Source of the DNA: Isoetes taiwanensis
Lineage: Eukaryota; Streptophyta; Lycopodiopsida; Isoetales; Isoetaceae
Length of the DNA stretch: 64,000 nt
Reading direction: 5' to 3'
NCBI GenBank assembly: GCA_021234155.1
Contig: JAJEKV010000047.1
Span: 7,031,071-7,095,070, forward strand
The notes below the pieces were generated by a model. That model saw only the letters and a list, made by a program, of their open reading frames with translations. It ran no database searches and was not told the origin of the DNA. The position numbers and the translations under genes are program-made. Shown one piece after another: positions 24,401-35,616 of the stretch; the stretch's first letter is position 1, and every line of letters starts with the position of its first letter.

Positions 24401-25236
24401 AGTAAAAATCTTACTCACATTTCTTGCAAAAATATCCTACTCTCATTTCAATTGTGCAAAAAACAAAATTATCTCGCATATATTGGTGACTTTTGTTCTG
24501 ACCATTGAAAATGTGTATTTAGGATTTCAAAGGTGTCATACATGATGATACCTTACCAGATGGCACATTTCTAACCAAAAATGACCTTGTTATCTACTCA
24601 CCATATGTTATGGCTCGAATGCCTTTTATATGGGGTGAAGATGCATGTGAATATAATCCAGAACGTTGGATCCAAGATGGGAAATTTAGAAACGCCTCGC
24701 CATTTGAGTTTACTGCATTCCAGGTGAGAATCTTTATTTATGCAAACAATTGCTTGTACAAATAAAAACACAAAAATCTAAAAAAGGCCGTTAGGTACAT
24801 ATTGTCAAATACAATACTATACTATACAATTAGGGGTATAGGATCAAAGCTTTGCAAAAATGGATAATCTTTAGAGTACCAAAATACATTTCCTTCTGTG
24901 TCGGCTTGTGTTAAGATTGGACAACATTGGTGCTATAGATAGTCTAAAACCCCATATAATAATACAATTTCTTTCATTCTCATTGTTCCAAAGTCATTGT
25001 TTTAGAGTTGCCTATGTTGAGATATTAAATTGGTATAATTTGCTATTTCTTTATAGGCTGGACCTCGAATTTGCTTGGGAAAGGATAGTGCATATCTACA
25101 AATGAAGATAGTAGCTGCTCTTCTATGTCGTTTTTTTACTTTCGAATTGGTATCACGACAGCATGTCAAATATTCTGTAAATATCACAATGGGAATGGCA
25201 AACGGATTATGGGTTATTCCTAGGAAACGAAAATGA
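21441..25236 (+). CDS. Cytochrome P450, CYP704-like (fatty acid hydroxylase clan 86)
   Basis: Six exons with GT/AG borders, all in phase 0: 21441-21722, 21790-22005, 22879-23163, 23545-23886, 24523-24723 and 25057-25236. Together they encode 501 aa with no internal stop. Residues 1-24 form an N-terminal membrane anchor, followed by a PVKGWPVIG hinge. AGRDTT (292-297) is the I-helix oxygen-binding motif, EAIR (365-368) the ExxR, and PERW (421-424) the PERF-type motif. FQAGPRICLG is the heme loop, with Cys448 as the iron ligand. The KIKRWFNIG and AGPRICLGKD..Y.QMKI phrases are typical of CYP704, a family of omega-hydroxylases acting on long-chain fatty acids in the ER for spore/pollen wall or cuticle polymers. 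The substrate here is inferred only. It is convergent with a close paralogue ending 132 bp away. Confidence 0.9.
22261..22375. repeat. GGGGCCGGAT repeats in P450 intron 2
   Basis: GGGGGCC(A/G)GAT recurs five times with variable short spacers inside the second intron of the first P450 gene. The block is GC-rich within otherwise AT-rich intron DNA. Confidence 0.7.
22394..22504. repeat. Intronic hairpin (foldback) in P450 intron 2
   Basis: The left arm contains ATTCTTGCACAGAATGGGTG, ACCA and TGGGAGCCCC. The right arm carries their reverse complements (GGGGCTCCCA, TGGTCACCC, CTATGCAAGAAT) with a few mismatches and one 14-nt bulge. In RNA it would form a long hairpin. It may be a small foldback transposon, because the second P450 gene lacks it. 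Confidence 0.65.
23284..23425. repeat. Three diverged tandem units in P450 intron 3
   Basis: A unit of about 50-60 bp built on CCTTA.AGA.ATGCT.GCTA and CA.TATTGCCTC occurs three times. It follows an A-rich run at 23,221-23,235. Confidence 0.6.
23953..24122 (-). mobile_element. LINE 3' end inserted in P450 intron 4
   Basis: Read on minus, this piece matches the 3' UTR of the LINE at 12.97-14.41 kb over about 165 bp (TATCATCATTACTGCAAA, CCTAGTAGTAATGG, ACTAGCCTATTGTATG) and ends in the same TTCTA tail. It is a severely 5'-truncated copy, opposite in orientation to the P450 gene. It is absent from the paralogous gene, so it arrived after the gene duplication or was lost there. Confidence 0.8.
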
Positions 25237-25275
25237 AATATCATGTATTCAATGTTGATAAATATACAATATCCT

Positions 25276-25350
25276 AAAAATTTGGGCCTTATCATGGTAA
25301 TAAATACTTACAAATTTGGGCCTTATCGTGGTTATGAATACTTACGCATT
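25276..25350. repeat. Tandem duplication between the convergent P450 genes
   Basis: AAATTTGGGCCTTATC.TGGT plus a following AT.AATACTTAC is repeated with about 37-bp spacing. It fills most of the 132-bp gap between the two stop codons, where both transcripts must end. Confidence 0.75.
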
Positions 25351-25368
25351 TGACATAATAATGTACAC

Positions 25369-28300
25369 TTATTCACGCCTTCTAGGAACTACTAACAAAC
25401 CGTTAGCCATTCTCATGGTGACATTTACAGAATACTTTACTTCTTGCTTTGGTACTAAGTCGAATGTGAAAAACCGACACAAAAGAGCAGCTACAATCTT
25501 CATTTGTACATAGGCGCTATCCTTCCCCAAACAAATTCTTGGGCCAGCCTATAAAGATAAAGAAGAAAGAAAATAAAATAAGAACTAAGGAGCTTTTATT
25601 AAATCGATATAGATTAGAACCCACTTGAAATGCAGTAAATTGGAATGATGAAACACTTCTAAAATTCCCGTCATGTATCCAGCGTTCAGGTTTATATTCA
25701 CATGCATCTTCACCCCACAAGAAACGCATTCGACCCATGACATATGGTGAGTAGAGTACAAGGTCGCCACTAGTGACACGAGTTCCATCTGGTAAGGTAT
25801 CATCATTCATCACGCTTTTAAAGTCCTGAAACACAAGATATACATAACTCGAAATCAGTAGGAAATAACAAAGAAAGTAAACACAAATTGCAGGGACACA
25901 ATAAGACCTTGGATCTTATAAACGATCTGATGTATGCTTTCTATATACAGAAAACTAATAGTATCTCCCTTAGGGTGACACACCGTATTGGAACAAACTA
26001 CAGATCTTACTTCTAAGATGAAAAAAATATAATACACAGCAAAGGAAAGACTTTTTTGGGCGGAGGGAGGGACTTACTGTAGCAACTGGAGGATGTAAAC
26101 GAATGGCCTCTGTTATGGCGGCATGTAGGTAAACCAAGTTTGTGATAGTGTCATATGTAAGCAAGTCAACAAAATCTTTCATAGCACATGCACCTAATTT
26201 TCCTTCAGGTTGGTTGGTTTCAATCTGTTGCAATTCTTCATAAATTTTTGCCATCACTTCTGGATGTAGCGTCAACATGTAAAAGAACCATGACAAGGAA
26301 GATGCAGTTGTATCTCGACCAGCAATCACAAAGTTCAAAACGACATCTCGTAGCACCTTGTCTTCAATATGCTCATCAAGAAGAAGGAATCTTGATAAAA
26401 TATCATGTTTCGCCTGTTAAGTTAAAAAAAATCATAAAGACTAATTAGAATGTTCTTCAGAGGGAAATGATCAAGCAAATATAGATTTTGTTATGATAAA
26501 AATGTTTTGAAATATGCCTCACTAAAATGGGTCAATGAAGAAAGTGGCAAAAGGTTCTTGACATAAATACTCGAAATGCATTTATGAAATTATGGAGAAG
26601 TTCTAACAATTTTATAGCAGAAAGGGTATTGTCTAATAGTTTGATTCACAAACATGCATAAAGAGAGTGGAATGTCTCAAGAAACATCTTCTGTTCTAGC
26701 TTAAGGCACACTTGCCGCTTCGAAAGTACAGATAGAGGACAACTAGGATATGCACATATTGATGTATTGTTAGTTTGGAGGTTTAAAAGATGAGCGACGG
26801 TTTTAGAACAATGGAGGGTGTATGGGCTTGTCTATTTCAAGTTATCTAGTTCGTATCTATTGTCTAACTACCAAGCGTCTGGTTCTTATAAATCTACTAA
26901 AATGGGTGAACTAAACAAACTTAAATCTAGGCATACAATTTTCTAGAAAGTTTTACTCCAGGATTTAGTAACAGAAGTACAACTTACATGGCAAGAGTTG
27001 ATTCTGGCCCTTCTTGCACTGATAATTTTGTAGGTGAAGTCATCAAGCGTCTTTATATGCCTCTTCAGAATTCGCTCCCTTCCTATATTTAACCACCTCT
27101 TTATTTTCCAAAAAGGATCCACAAAGCGGTATCCAATAATGGTACTTGACATGTTGAATGCAGTGGCAAATGAATTGTCTGCACGAGCAAAGGATAAAGC
27201 ACCAATGTCTACTCCAAAACCAAACTTGGAAATTGAGTCCATTGTCATGCGCAACAATAACTCCTAGTTCATAAGTGAAAGTTCTCATCAAAATTGATCA
27301 AAAGACGACAAGGGATGCACATGAACTATCCAACCTACTAATCTCCCTAAAGCACTCATTACATGGTTACCTGAGGTCTGCCAAGTATTAATTTGCCATC
27401 TTCATTACTCAACTTGCAACATGCCTTTGGTGGTCTGGATTCCGAGATAAGAAACCTTTCTTCTAGCATGTAAATTTACTTAAGTGCAAAACTTAAGTCT
27501 GATTGTCCAGAGATAGGGAATTCGGAATTGAACCTATGGCTAATGCAGCTAGAAACCATCATTGACATCTGTAAAATCTCTAGACCTTTGTACACTACTT
27601 ACAAATGTATATTATATATATACCATAACAGTCGCCTGTAAGTTGTACACCACAATCTCTAGTATGTTATATACAGAAAAAAGCAGCAATTCTGCAACTG
27701 CAAATTGTGTGGTAAACATAACATGCAGGTGCCTAGTTGGAAGAGGATTGAGTGGAGATCCACTTGATCTCGCTAAAATATTCATGTTCCTCTTTTCTTA
27801 CTAAACAAAGGGAAGAGCAGAAAAGGTAGAGTAAATCTTCTAAAATGCTTGCTTCAGATGCAATATCATGAATGACTTTAGCCACAACTACGACTATATA
27901 AGAGACCTCCAGAGCAGCTTGATGACTGATCGACATTGTTTTATGACTTGCATCTATTTTTCATTACGGTGCACCAAATAATGCTTCATAGTAGGACTGC
28001 TTATTACTATTGGAGATATTAATGCTGCAGACAATGGCATGATTTGAAGGCTGGTAGAATGCTTGGAGGTTTAAGTTTACGGCTTATGGATAAGGTGTAA
28101 CCAAACTATAACACACAGTGAAGCTAACTTCTCCATGATTGGATTAAGTAAGATAGATCTCACCTCCAGATCAATAGTTGCAGAAGAAGATGCAGCATTG
28201 TCAATGATATAGCAAAGTTGGAGAGAATAATCACGAAAAACGTCGGAACTGAAATCCCGAAGAACCCTTGATGCAAACTCAAAGCTAGCAGTTTTCCTTT

Positions 28301-28731
28301 GCATGCGCCATAGCTTTCCATCAGAGTTAAAGATTCCATCTCCCAAAAGCTCTTCCATTCTCTCATGGAAAAGCCAACCCTAAATCCAAGACCCAAATTA
28401 AAACACAGTAGACAAAAAAACATTCCATATGTAAATTTAAAGCAAATACCTTGGGGTAGTTGTCAAAATTGGTCTTGAGAACGTGCTCGATGCATGCAGG
28501 ATCAACTGTGATAACGTAGTCACAAACAGGCATAGGAATTCTGATGCTCTTTCTACTGTTTGATCTATAGAGATCAGTAAACCAGTCATAAACTCTATCA
28601 TAATTGGACAGTAGTTCTAAAGAAGCACCAAGAAGAGGCCAACCTTTGACGGGCTGATCCTTTTGAAGCCATCGGTAGAAACAGAGCCAAGCCAGCGGCA
28701 CAAGAGCTATGGCCACTAACAGACCGTCCAT
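25369..28731 (-). CDS. Cytochrome P450, CYP704-like paralogue
   Basis: Six exons mirror those of the neighbouring gene: 28450-28731, 28164-28379, 26988-27263, 26078-26413, 25625-25825 and 25369-25548, all phase 0. They encode 496 aa without an internal stop. It has a membrane anchor at the N-terminus and PVKGWPLLG hinge, AGRDTT (289-294), EAIR (360-363), PERW, and the heme loop FQAGPRICLG with Cys443. Exons 1, 2, 5 and 6 have the same lengths as in the paralogue; exons 3 and 4 are 3 and 2 codons shorter. By family, this is an ER-bound fatty acid omega-hydroxylase candidate. Head-on convergence, identical intron positions and close similarity point to an inverted local duplication. Exon 3 ends in RRARINSCH instead of the paralogue's KVEKFSD, so that junction deserves transcript support. 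Confidence 0.9.
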
Positions 28732-30600
28732 CCTGCTATGCTATGGACTTTGATAAACGAGAAAATTTAAGCACACAGTGAAGACGGAAATGTGGCCCAT
28801 GTGACAGGAATATACCTCATCCTCTCACTCTGTCTGTTGACATATGCACAAGACCTTCTAATCTGATCCAACAGGATAAGGCAAAAAACAAAAAAATATT
28901 TGTGGGATTGGAACCCACCTCAGCCATCTACTAGAAACATTTTTATATGTATATCCCAGTCGTTATTCATAGCAATCACCTTCCAGTCTGCATTCATAAC
29001 AATCACCTCTGAAGCAAATGCCTATCTATTCAATCCTTCCCACCGCAAAAGCTTATACAGGAAAGGTGTATAATTGGGGAAACAGCTCTTATAGAGATTG
29101 CATCACCTGGATATTTAAAGTATCACGTAAAACAACAGACCATTCTCTCCATTTTTGCAGACAAATGTGCTCAAGCACAGAAAAATTTGTGCATAGAAAA
29201 ATTTGTTCGGGTCCAAAACACACATCGAAATTTTTCCACCTAGTGCCCACTGCCTGAGCAGGAAGCATCCAAGAAAAAACTAGGAAAACCCAAAAAAACG
29301 GGTAAAAAAACACTCCATATATTCTGCCAAGGACAGCATTAATTATCTGTCGAAAATGCACTGTGAAATAGCTGGAGTTGGCAGCAAGAATCCCACTCCT
29401 TTTGTGGAAAAAAAAAAAAAAGAGTTTATGCAGCATAACTAGCCCCGACCAAGTCAAAATTCCTCGATCTAATCTGAAGCACGAGAATTGGTGCCTAGAT
29501 CTGGCCATCAGAGCTCGGAAAATCCAAAAAGGCTCCCGAAAAGGAACTACTGAAAATGGCCTTGCACTTTACAGCCTAGCTCGGGGCCCAATTGGTGCAG
29601 AGATTGATCTTATTTAGCTTAAGAAAGCAGTACTTCGGGTTCAAAAAATTGATGTAAACGGTTTAATTTATTCGATTCACCAGTTTAGAATATGATTTAT
29701 CCTTCTTTGCACCTTTAATTAGCTCTACGCCATTGCTCAATTTCGCAGAACAGGTTATAGATGTTTCTTATAAGATGCCTCAAATATGACTTAAATGAAA
29801 TTGTGGCCCGTTTTCGGCAGAATTGGGCTCTTGTGCAAAAATTCGGCAGAACAAGGCAGGTGCAAAAATTGTTGTCTGAAAATGAGGTAAAATAAAATTG
29901 AATTGATTCTAATCCCTTGATTTTGAAAGCAAAAATTGTCATGTGTTACATGCTTGACTTCACACAATTTTATCTAGTTGGTTTCAACTGAAGCTTGATG
30001 TTTCCAAATTCAAGGAAGCCACAATGATCGAAAGTAAACGTATCTGCTTCTGCATGCTGCTGTGCTTGTATTTTCTGTGCAGGCCAGTATTGAAATTGCT
30101 TGCATGTGTTGTGATTGTATTCAAATTGCATTTTCTATTTCACAACAAACTGCCAAGAAGATTAGAAATGGTCGAGGATTAGAAATGGTTGAAAAGGCAA
30201 CGTGGAAATAAGAAAGGGCAAAAGTGGAACATTGCAAAAAAATGCCGGCAATAAAAAATTATAAACGCATGTGTCGAACCGGAAACAATGATCCACGTCA
30301 TTAACAAAAACCCATGGCAATGGAATCCCGGCCTCAGTGATAATGTGTCCGAAATCAGAAAGCGTACATTTATTACATAAGATTGTCAAAGATATTTTGG
30401 GTGTATTATCGTTTTGGGTGTCCAAAAATTATTTGGGGCCATTGGATGCTGGCATATGCCACAGCATATGCCATGGGGCGAATTTAGAGCCCTCAAACGC
30501 AAGTCAAGATGGGGTCAAAACCCTCATCTTTGACTTACCCCTAAGATTCAACTAAACCATTGAATAAATACAATATCTCGAAATTAGCACATTGACCAAA
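28732..30600. other. Upstream of the second P450 gene, no gene seen
   Basis: No second coding gene is supported here. An A-run lies at 29,407-29,421, and the SINE-like piece at 28.89 kb is described separately. The open frames near 29.1-29.5 kb lack recognisable domains. Confidence 0.4.
28880..28985 (-). mobile_element. Possible tRNA-derived SINE fragment
   Basis: On minus, GTGGG-TTCCAAT-CCCAC forms a perfect T-arm (5-bp stem, 7-nt loop) with a B-box-like GGTTCCAATCC, followed by an AATATTTTTTT tail. No full cloverleaf or good A box is present. It may therefore be a SINE head rather than a tRNA gene. Confidence 0.3.
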
Positions 30601-30602
30601 TA

Positions 30603-30700
30603 AAAAAATATGAGCCTCGGGAGTTGAACCCCAGTAGAAGTTCCGACGCTCATCCATGCTCAACAACACCAGATTTGAAGAACACTTACTCAATTGGGCG
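30603..30700 (-). mobile_element. Possible tRNA-derived SINE fragment
   Basis: On minus, a B-box-like GGTTCAACTCC preceded by a tRNA-like GAGC...GTCGG stretch is followed by CATATTTTTTTATTT. The layout resembles the piece at 28.9 kb. No complete tRNA fold. Confidence 0.3.
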
Positions 30701-30714
30701 TTTCCCTAAGAGCT

Positions 30715-31300
30715 CCATGGAGACAAATAGTGATGTAAAGGCAGAAACAAGCAGAGAGCTCCATGGAGACCCAAGAAGCAAGGCTTCTGAAACAAGCTGC
30801 GAAGTTTCTGAAGCAAAACCATGGAAAAACCGTGCCAAAACCTCAAGACCTGTTCAAAAGTGTAACCAGCAAGACCTGCGGGAAGACCTCATATCCAAAT
30901 CTGTCAAACTAGTTAAGATTATGTGCTTGCCCCAGCGAAACCCCAACACAATAAAGAAGCAGCACAATCAAGACCTGTTCAAAAGTGTAACCAGCACAAT
31001 AAAGAAGAAAAGCTAGTGCAACAGCCCAGCCTTAATCACAAATCTGCCGGATTTAACAAGGTTGGGCCCTAACAGGGTTTTCGCCGCCTTCCTAATGCGC
31101 CCGGCTTCTGGAACAACAAAAAAAGAAAGAAACTACAGAAAGAAAGATATAGCTATGGCTTCTGGCAAAGGCCTGGCCGCCTCCACAGGAGCTGTCGTCG
31201 CCTTCCTAATGCGCCCGGATTCTGGAACAACAAAAATAGAAAGAAACTAACAGAAAGAAAGATATAGCTATGGCTTCCGGCAAAGGCCTGGCCGCCAGAT
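30715..31300 (+). repeat. Tandemly repeated GC-richer region
   Basis: A unit of about 98 bp at 31,085-31,182 recurs at 31,199-31,297 with few changes, including GCCTTCCTAATGCGCCCGG and ATGGCTTC.GGCAAAGGCCT. Just upstream, AGAGCTCCATGGAGAC occurs twice, as does CAAGACCTGTTCAAAAGTGT. Each long unit contains an ATG reading MASGKGLAA. An open frame (30,624-31,016) crosses part of the area, but I see no domain. Confidence 0.65.
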
Positions 31301-31899
31301 GCTAACGCATCCATTGGTTGCCCCATGGAAGACTCTAGTTTGTGTTTGTTAAAATCTAAGATGGGTTGCCCCTTGGAAGATTAGTAATCAATCTTGTTAT
31401 TTTGGAAATTTCAGGTCTGGAGGAAAACTTTTCTGAATTTTTTTTAAGTGATTTCCCTAAGGTTTAGGGTTTTTTGGCTGCCAGAAAAAAAAAATGATTA
31501 TTATTATTATTATTATTATTTTTTTTTTTTTGAAGAACTGTGTCATCAATATATTAAAAGAATGGTAATGTTACAAAGCAAGTGAGGAGGAAGGAGAACT
31601 GCCCCAAAGAGACAGCGATACCTCGACACTCCACAACAAACTCACAGAAAAACTGCAACTCTACTGCTGTACAAACCGACCATCACCATCTACAACACCC
31701 AAGAAGTCCCGCCAAATGGCAAACTTCCGCTCTACTACTCCCAGGAACACCAGAAAGCTTTGAAATAGCTTATACCGAAGTCGAGGAATCGAGAGGCCGC
31801 AGGTCCGTCAATCCCCCGAAGATCCACAACCGCCTTCCAAATCAGCCACACCAACCAAGCCACACACGGATGCAAGGCTTTTGTCGCCGCAAGAGCCGC

Positions 31900-34800
31900 C
31901 AAGCACCGTGATACACATGAAGCGCCCATCACTGGCGGCTAGTCAATCTCACCAAAGCGAGCCCTAACCCAATCCCCAGTACCGCAAGTGAGGGCATAAA
32001 ACCGCATAATGCTCCACGGGCCTCAATGATGAAGGCCACAACAAGGGCGTAGAGGGCTCACACCCGCCTAAACCGACTCACAAGGGCATTCACCCCGATA
32101 CAATGCGGTGCACCACCGGGCCACGAAGCACCCTAACCTTCTGGGTGGGGAAGTGAGCTCCATGTCCACGCCCAAACCAAGCGCCATCGAGAACCCGAAG
32201 CTGCAGAGACCACTTGCACCGAAGGGGCGGTGTGTCATGAATAGCCGACCCGGTAAGAAGACCGCACAAAGCAAGAAGACACAACATCCGGATGAACCTT
32301 CCAAACCTCGCACCACCACATCATCCCGAGGGACTATAGGTATGTGTAGCGGAATACTCCCCGCCCGCGTGCTCCCGTGATAGCCCTCCCACGCCCCTCA
32401 GCGAAAAGCGAGCTCGAAGAACTCCCACGGCTAGCTGACCACCCCAATACCAATCCTCCAAGGTGAGCACGCAGCTTCGCCTCCAACGGGTCTAGCGTCC
32501 GAAAGCATGCAGTGGCGACCAAGGGCAAGTCTTGCAGGGGTAAAGGAACCCACAAGAAAGGAGAAGAGTGGTGATAAACCGAGGCATAATCTAGGCGGAA
32601 GAGCACACACACATGATCCCAAGCCCGCAACACTCCCTGTGGAGAAAAGGGGATGCATGTGGGAAAGGCCTGAGACCATACAACAATTGCCTGTGGCAAC
32701 TCTCCACATGCAGAGACGGCTTCCCAAACGCCACACAATGGCGAAGAGATCGCAACAATAGCGCCGCACTGGGAGAAGATGCTCCATCTGCCGAGAATGC
32801 TCCAAACAAACTTGGAGACCAACACCTTACTATGCGGTGCTAAATCCGAATGGCCAAGCCCCCATCCTCCGGGCGGAGACACTTCCACCAAGCCACTTTA
32901 ACAACCGCCCCTTCATCATCCCCACCCCACACAAAATTTCGAACAATCTTATCCAAAGCCTGTATCTTACCCTCAGGAGCTAGCATCGCAGATGCTGTAT
33001 ACACATGAGTGCTACAAAGTACTGACTTGGCAATAGTGATCCTACCTGCCATGGACAACTTGCTACCCTTCTACCAATTGAGGTGTTTCTGCAACCCCTG
33101 CAAAATCTCGTCCCACACCCTCCCCATGGAAACATCCCCTCCAAAGGGAATACCCAACAGCTTAGTACACACATTACCTGGAAGCACCTTCCAAGGGAAT
33201 AGAGCCAAACAAGGGGAGGTATGGAGTCGGTGGGCCCATAATGCGGAGCACTTACCCCAATTCAGAAGAATGCCTGAGGCCAAGGAGAAAATATCCAACA
33301 AACCCTTCACATTCTGCAAATTCCTCTCTTCTGCCACCAAGAAGAGGAAAGTGTCATCGGCAAACTGGTTAATAATCTGCTGGCTACCATCCTGCATCCG
33401 AAGCCCATCCACCACTCCCTCCTCCACTGCAGCCAAAAACAACTGAGACAGTACCTCTGCCACAATCGTAAACAAAAACGGCGCCAAAGGGCACCCCTGA
33501 CGCACCCCTCTGCCTAAGGAGAAAAAGGCGGAGGGTTCACCCCGCACACCACCGTAGTAGCCGTGGCCGACCTATGCGGTTTCATGATCGTCTCTCGAAA
33601 AAGCGTGGACCACGACCCCAACGCTAACATCATGGGCGCATAAGAACTCCCAAGCGGACACTATCGTAAGCTTTGGCAAAGTCAAGCTTAAGATAGGCAA
33701 TGCCTTGCCCTGTTCTTCTGGCCCAATAAAGGCCCTCATAAGCTGCGGCAACATTAGTCAAAATGTTCCTCCCAGGGACAAACCCAGACTGCACCTTACT
33801 AATGGAAGAAGTCAACACCGGCTTCAACTTCTCTGCCAGGGCTTTCGCAATAATCTTATACACAGAGGACAACAAGGAGATAGGCCTCCAATCATTAATA
33901 GTAGAAGGCTGCTTAACCTTAGGAATCAAGGAAATGCATGCGGTATTCAAGATCCTATCCATTTGAGAAGACTGCAAACAACTCAAGGTACACCTCGGTA
34001 CACCGACTCACCAGCCCACTCCCAATAAGTCCGAAAGAACTCCACGGGGATGCCATCCAGCCCAGGACATTTATCCTTGGCCATGCACATACATGCCGCC
34101 GCTTAAATCCTCTACGGAGAGCTCTCGCTCCAAGCTCTCATTTGGTGAGGTAGAATAGATGGCTTATGAGCCCCCAAAACAAGCTCCCGCATCTCCCGCT
34201 CATAGGGAAGAGTCGCCGTGTCGCGAAAAACCCCGAGAAATGGGCATGCACATACCTCGCAAATCAGCGGGATCCTCCAAAGTCCGGCCATCGAGGGCAA
34301 AGCAAGGGACGCCATAGATGTCGTGATATCGCCCACGCCTTAGCTGCTCAAGAACACCGACGAACTTGTGTCCCCCTCCTTCAATTAGGTAAGGGATGCC
34401 TTCACACGCGTGCCTCCCGCACTTTAACGCTGCTCCGAGCAACAATACACGCTGCAATCTTTGCATTCTCCCTAATGCCATCGGAAGGCTGGCGCCGAAT
34501 CCTCTCCAACTCGATAGAGACCATGCAACTCCCGCCGCCTCTGGCACCGCACGCGCCTACCAAAGACCTTGGCAAAACGCTTTACCCGACCAAGGCGGTC
34601 ACCATACCGGACATACCCCCCGGAGATGAAAAGGTATCAAGCCACAACTCCCGGCGGGTCGAGAAATCCGCGATCGGCCGAGAAGCGGGTGTTCAAACCG
34701 GAACACCGTCCTAGAGGGCCGAGAGGCAACTGCACCCTGACTGGACAAAACCTGAGGGTAATGATCAGAAATGGAGGTAGACAGAATGTTACTCCGGCGC

Positions 34801-35409
34801 AAAGAGGGCACACCATCCAGTGCATATGGGGAAGCATAACACCAGTCGTGCCTAGCATACGCCCGGCCCGCACCAATCTGCCTATTACAATAGGTGAAAG
34901 ACAAGTCCCCAGGGACCTCAACCAAGGCCAAATCCACAGACCACTGGTCCCTCTCAAACCCATGCACAACCGGGTTCCGGAACGAGGCGATCCTCTACTC
35001 GCTCTACCATATTGAAGTCCCCTAACAACAACCAAGCGACACACGCAACCCACCAAGGGCTCGCGAACTTATTCGGCGTGGCCCATAAAGCACCCCCCGA
35101 GAAGGCTGATTAGGGGCATAAACATTAACAATCCCCCACTCTTGCCCTCCCTCCAACCACTTAATGATTGCCCACCCACCAAACACATGCTGGCTGCAGA
35201 TCGTGACTGCACATCCATCCTCCAAGCAATAAGAATACCCCCACTAGTCCGCCCAGAAGAAGAAGCAATAGAGGCAAACTGCCTACCAACCATATTCATG
35301 AGCCTAGACATATCACCCCTGTGTGCCGAAGTGCCAAAGAAACACGGGCCCTCTTACTACTAGAGGACCGCACCCCCCGCACATTCCAACTAAGGATCGA
35401 CCTATTCAT
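31900..35409 (-). pseudogene. LINE ORF2: endonuclease plus reverse transcriptase, broken
   Basis: It starts at the ATG at 35,409, reading MNRSILSWNVRG, the usual opening of the APE-type endonuclease of plant L1s. Further endonuclease pieces follow in shifting frames (GGILIAW near 35.25 kb, GIVNVYAPN near 35.13 kb, SDHYPQVL near 34.78 kb). The RT shows NDWRPISLLSSVYKIIAKAL and GFVPGRN (33.95-33.78 kb), LKLDFAKAYD (33.69 kb), GVRQGCPLAPFLF (33.5 kb) and the catalytic FADD (33.36 kb). A C-terminal segment with WGGDDEG...WWKCLRPEDGG lies near 32.9 kb. Several single-base frame breaks separate these blocks. In life the enzyme would nick DNA and reverse-transcribe LINE RNA. As written it is non-functional, unless some breaks are sequence errors. 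Confidence 0.85.
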
Positions 35410-35616
35410 CCCGGAGGAGAAGTGTCCAGCCCCACATGCCTACCACCAGGCCATCAGCCCACTCCACAGAGTCATCATCTAGAGCCAGAGGATTAATCAC
35501 AGCAATATGACCCACGGCCGCTCTACGTGAGATTCCACTTTCAACACGTGTTGGAAGTCCCCCAAGCACCTCCATAGAGTCATGGGCCGCACTAGTCTCT
35601 ACCTCCACCCGGGCTG
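35402..35616 (-). pseudogene. LINE ORF1, C-terminal end
   Basis: Reading on minus away from the gypsy LTR, about 70 codons remain open (ARVEVETSAAHDSMEVLGG...) and stop at 35,402, just past the ORF2 ATG at 35,409. This is the distal end of the ORF1 whose main body lies at 50,377-52,011. The two parts are separated by the 14.8 kb gypsy insertion. Confidence 0.6.

Larger units (their letters stand above)
31519..35616 (-). mobile_element. L1-type LINE, 3' part (split by a gypsy element)
   Basis: This is the 3' two-thirds of a plant L1-like LINE on the minus strand: the end of ORF1, then ORF2 (endonuclease and RT) and a 3' region ending in a 13-bp poly(A) (T-run at 31,519-31,531). The 5' third resumes at 50,377-52,166, on the far side of the Ty3/gypsy element. 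Without the insertion the LINE would be about 5.9 kb. Both outer flanks are A-rich (A-run at about 31,485 and at about 52,167), consistent with an A-rich target site. Confidence 0.8.

Noticed and set aside
28880-28930. tRNA gene on minus
   Set aside because: Only the T-arm is convincing; no D-arm or acceptor stem could be found.
31500-31531. CRISPR-like or telomere-like array
   Set aside because: It is a TTA microsatellite followed by the LINE poly(A) run; there are no spacers.
32068-34714. Many open frames on plus inside the LINE
   Set aside because: They mirror the GC-rich minus-strand ORF2 and contain no domain of their own.
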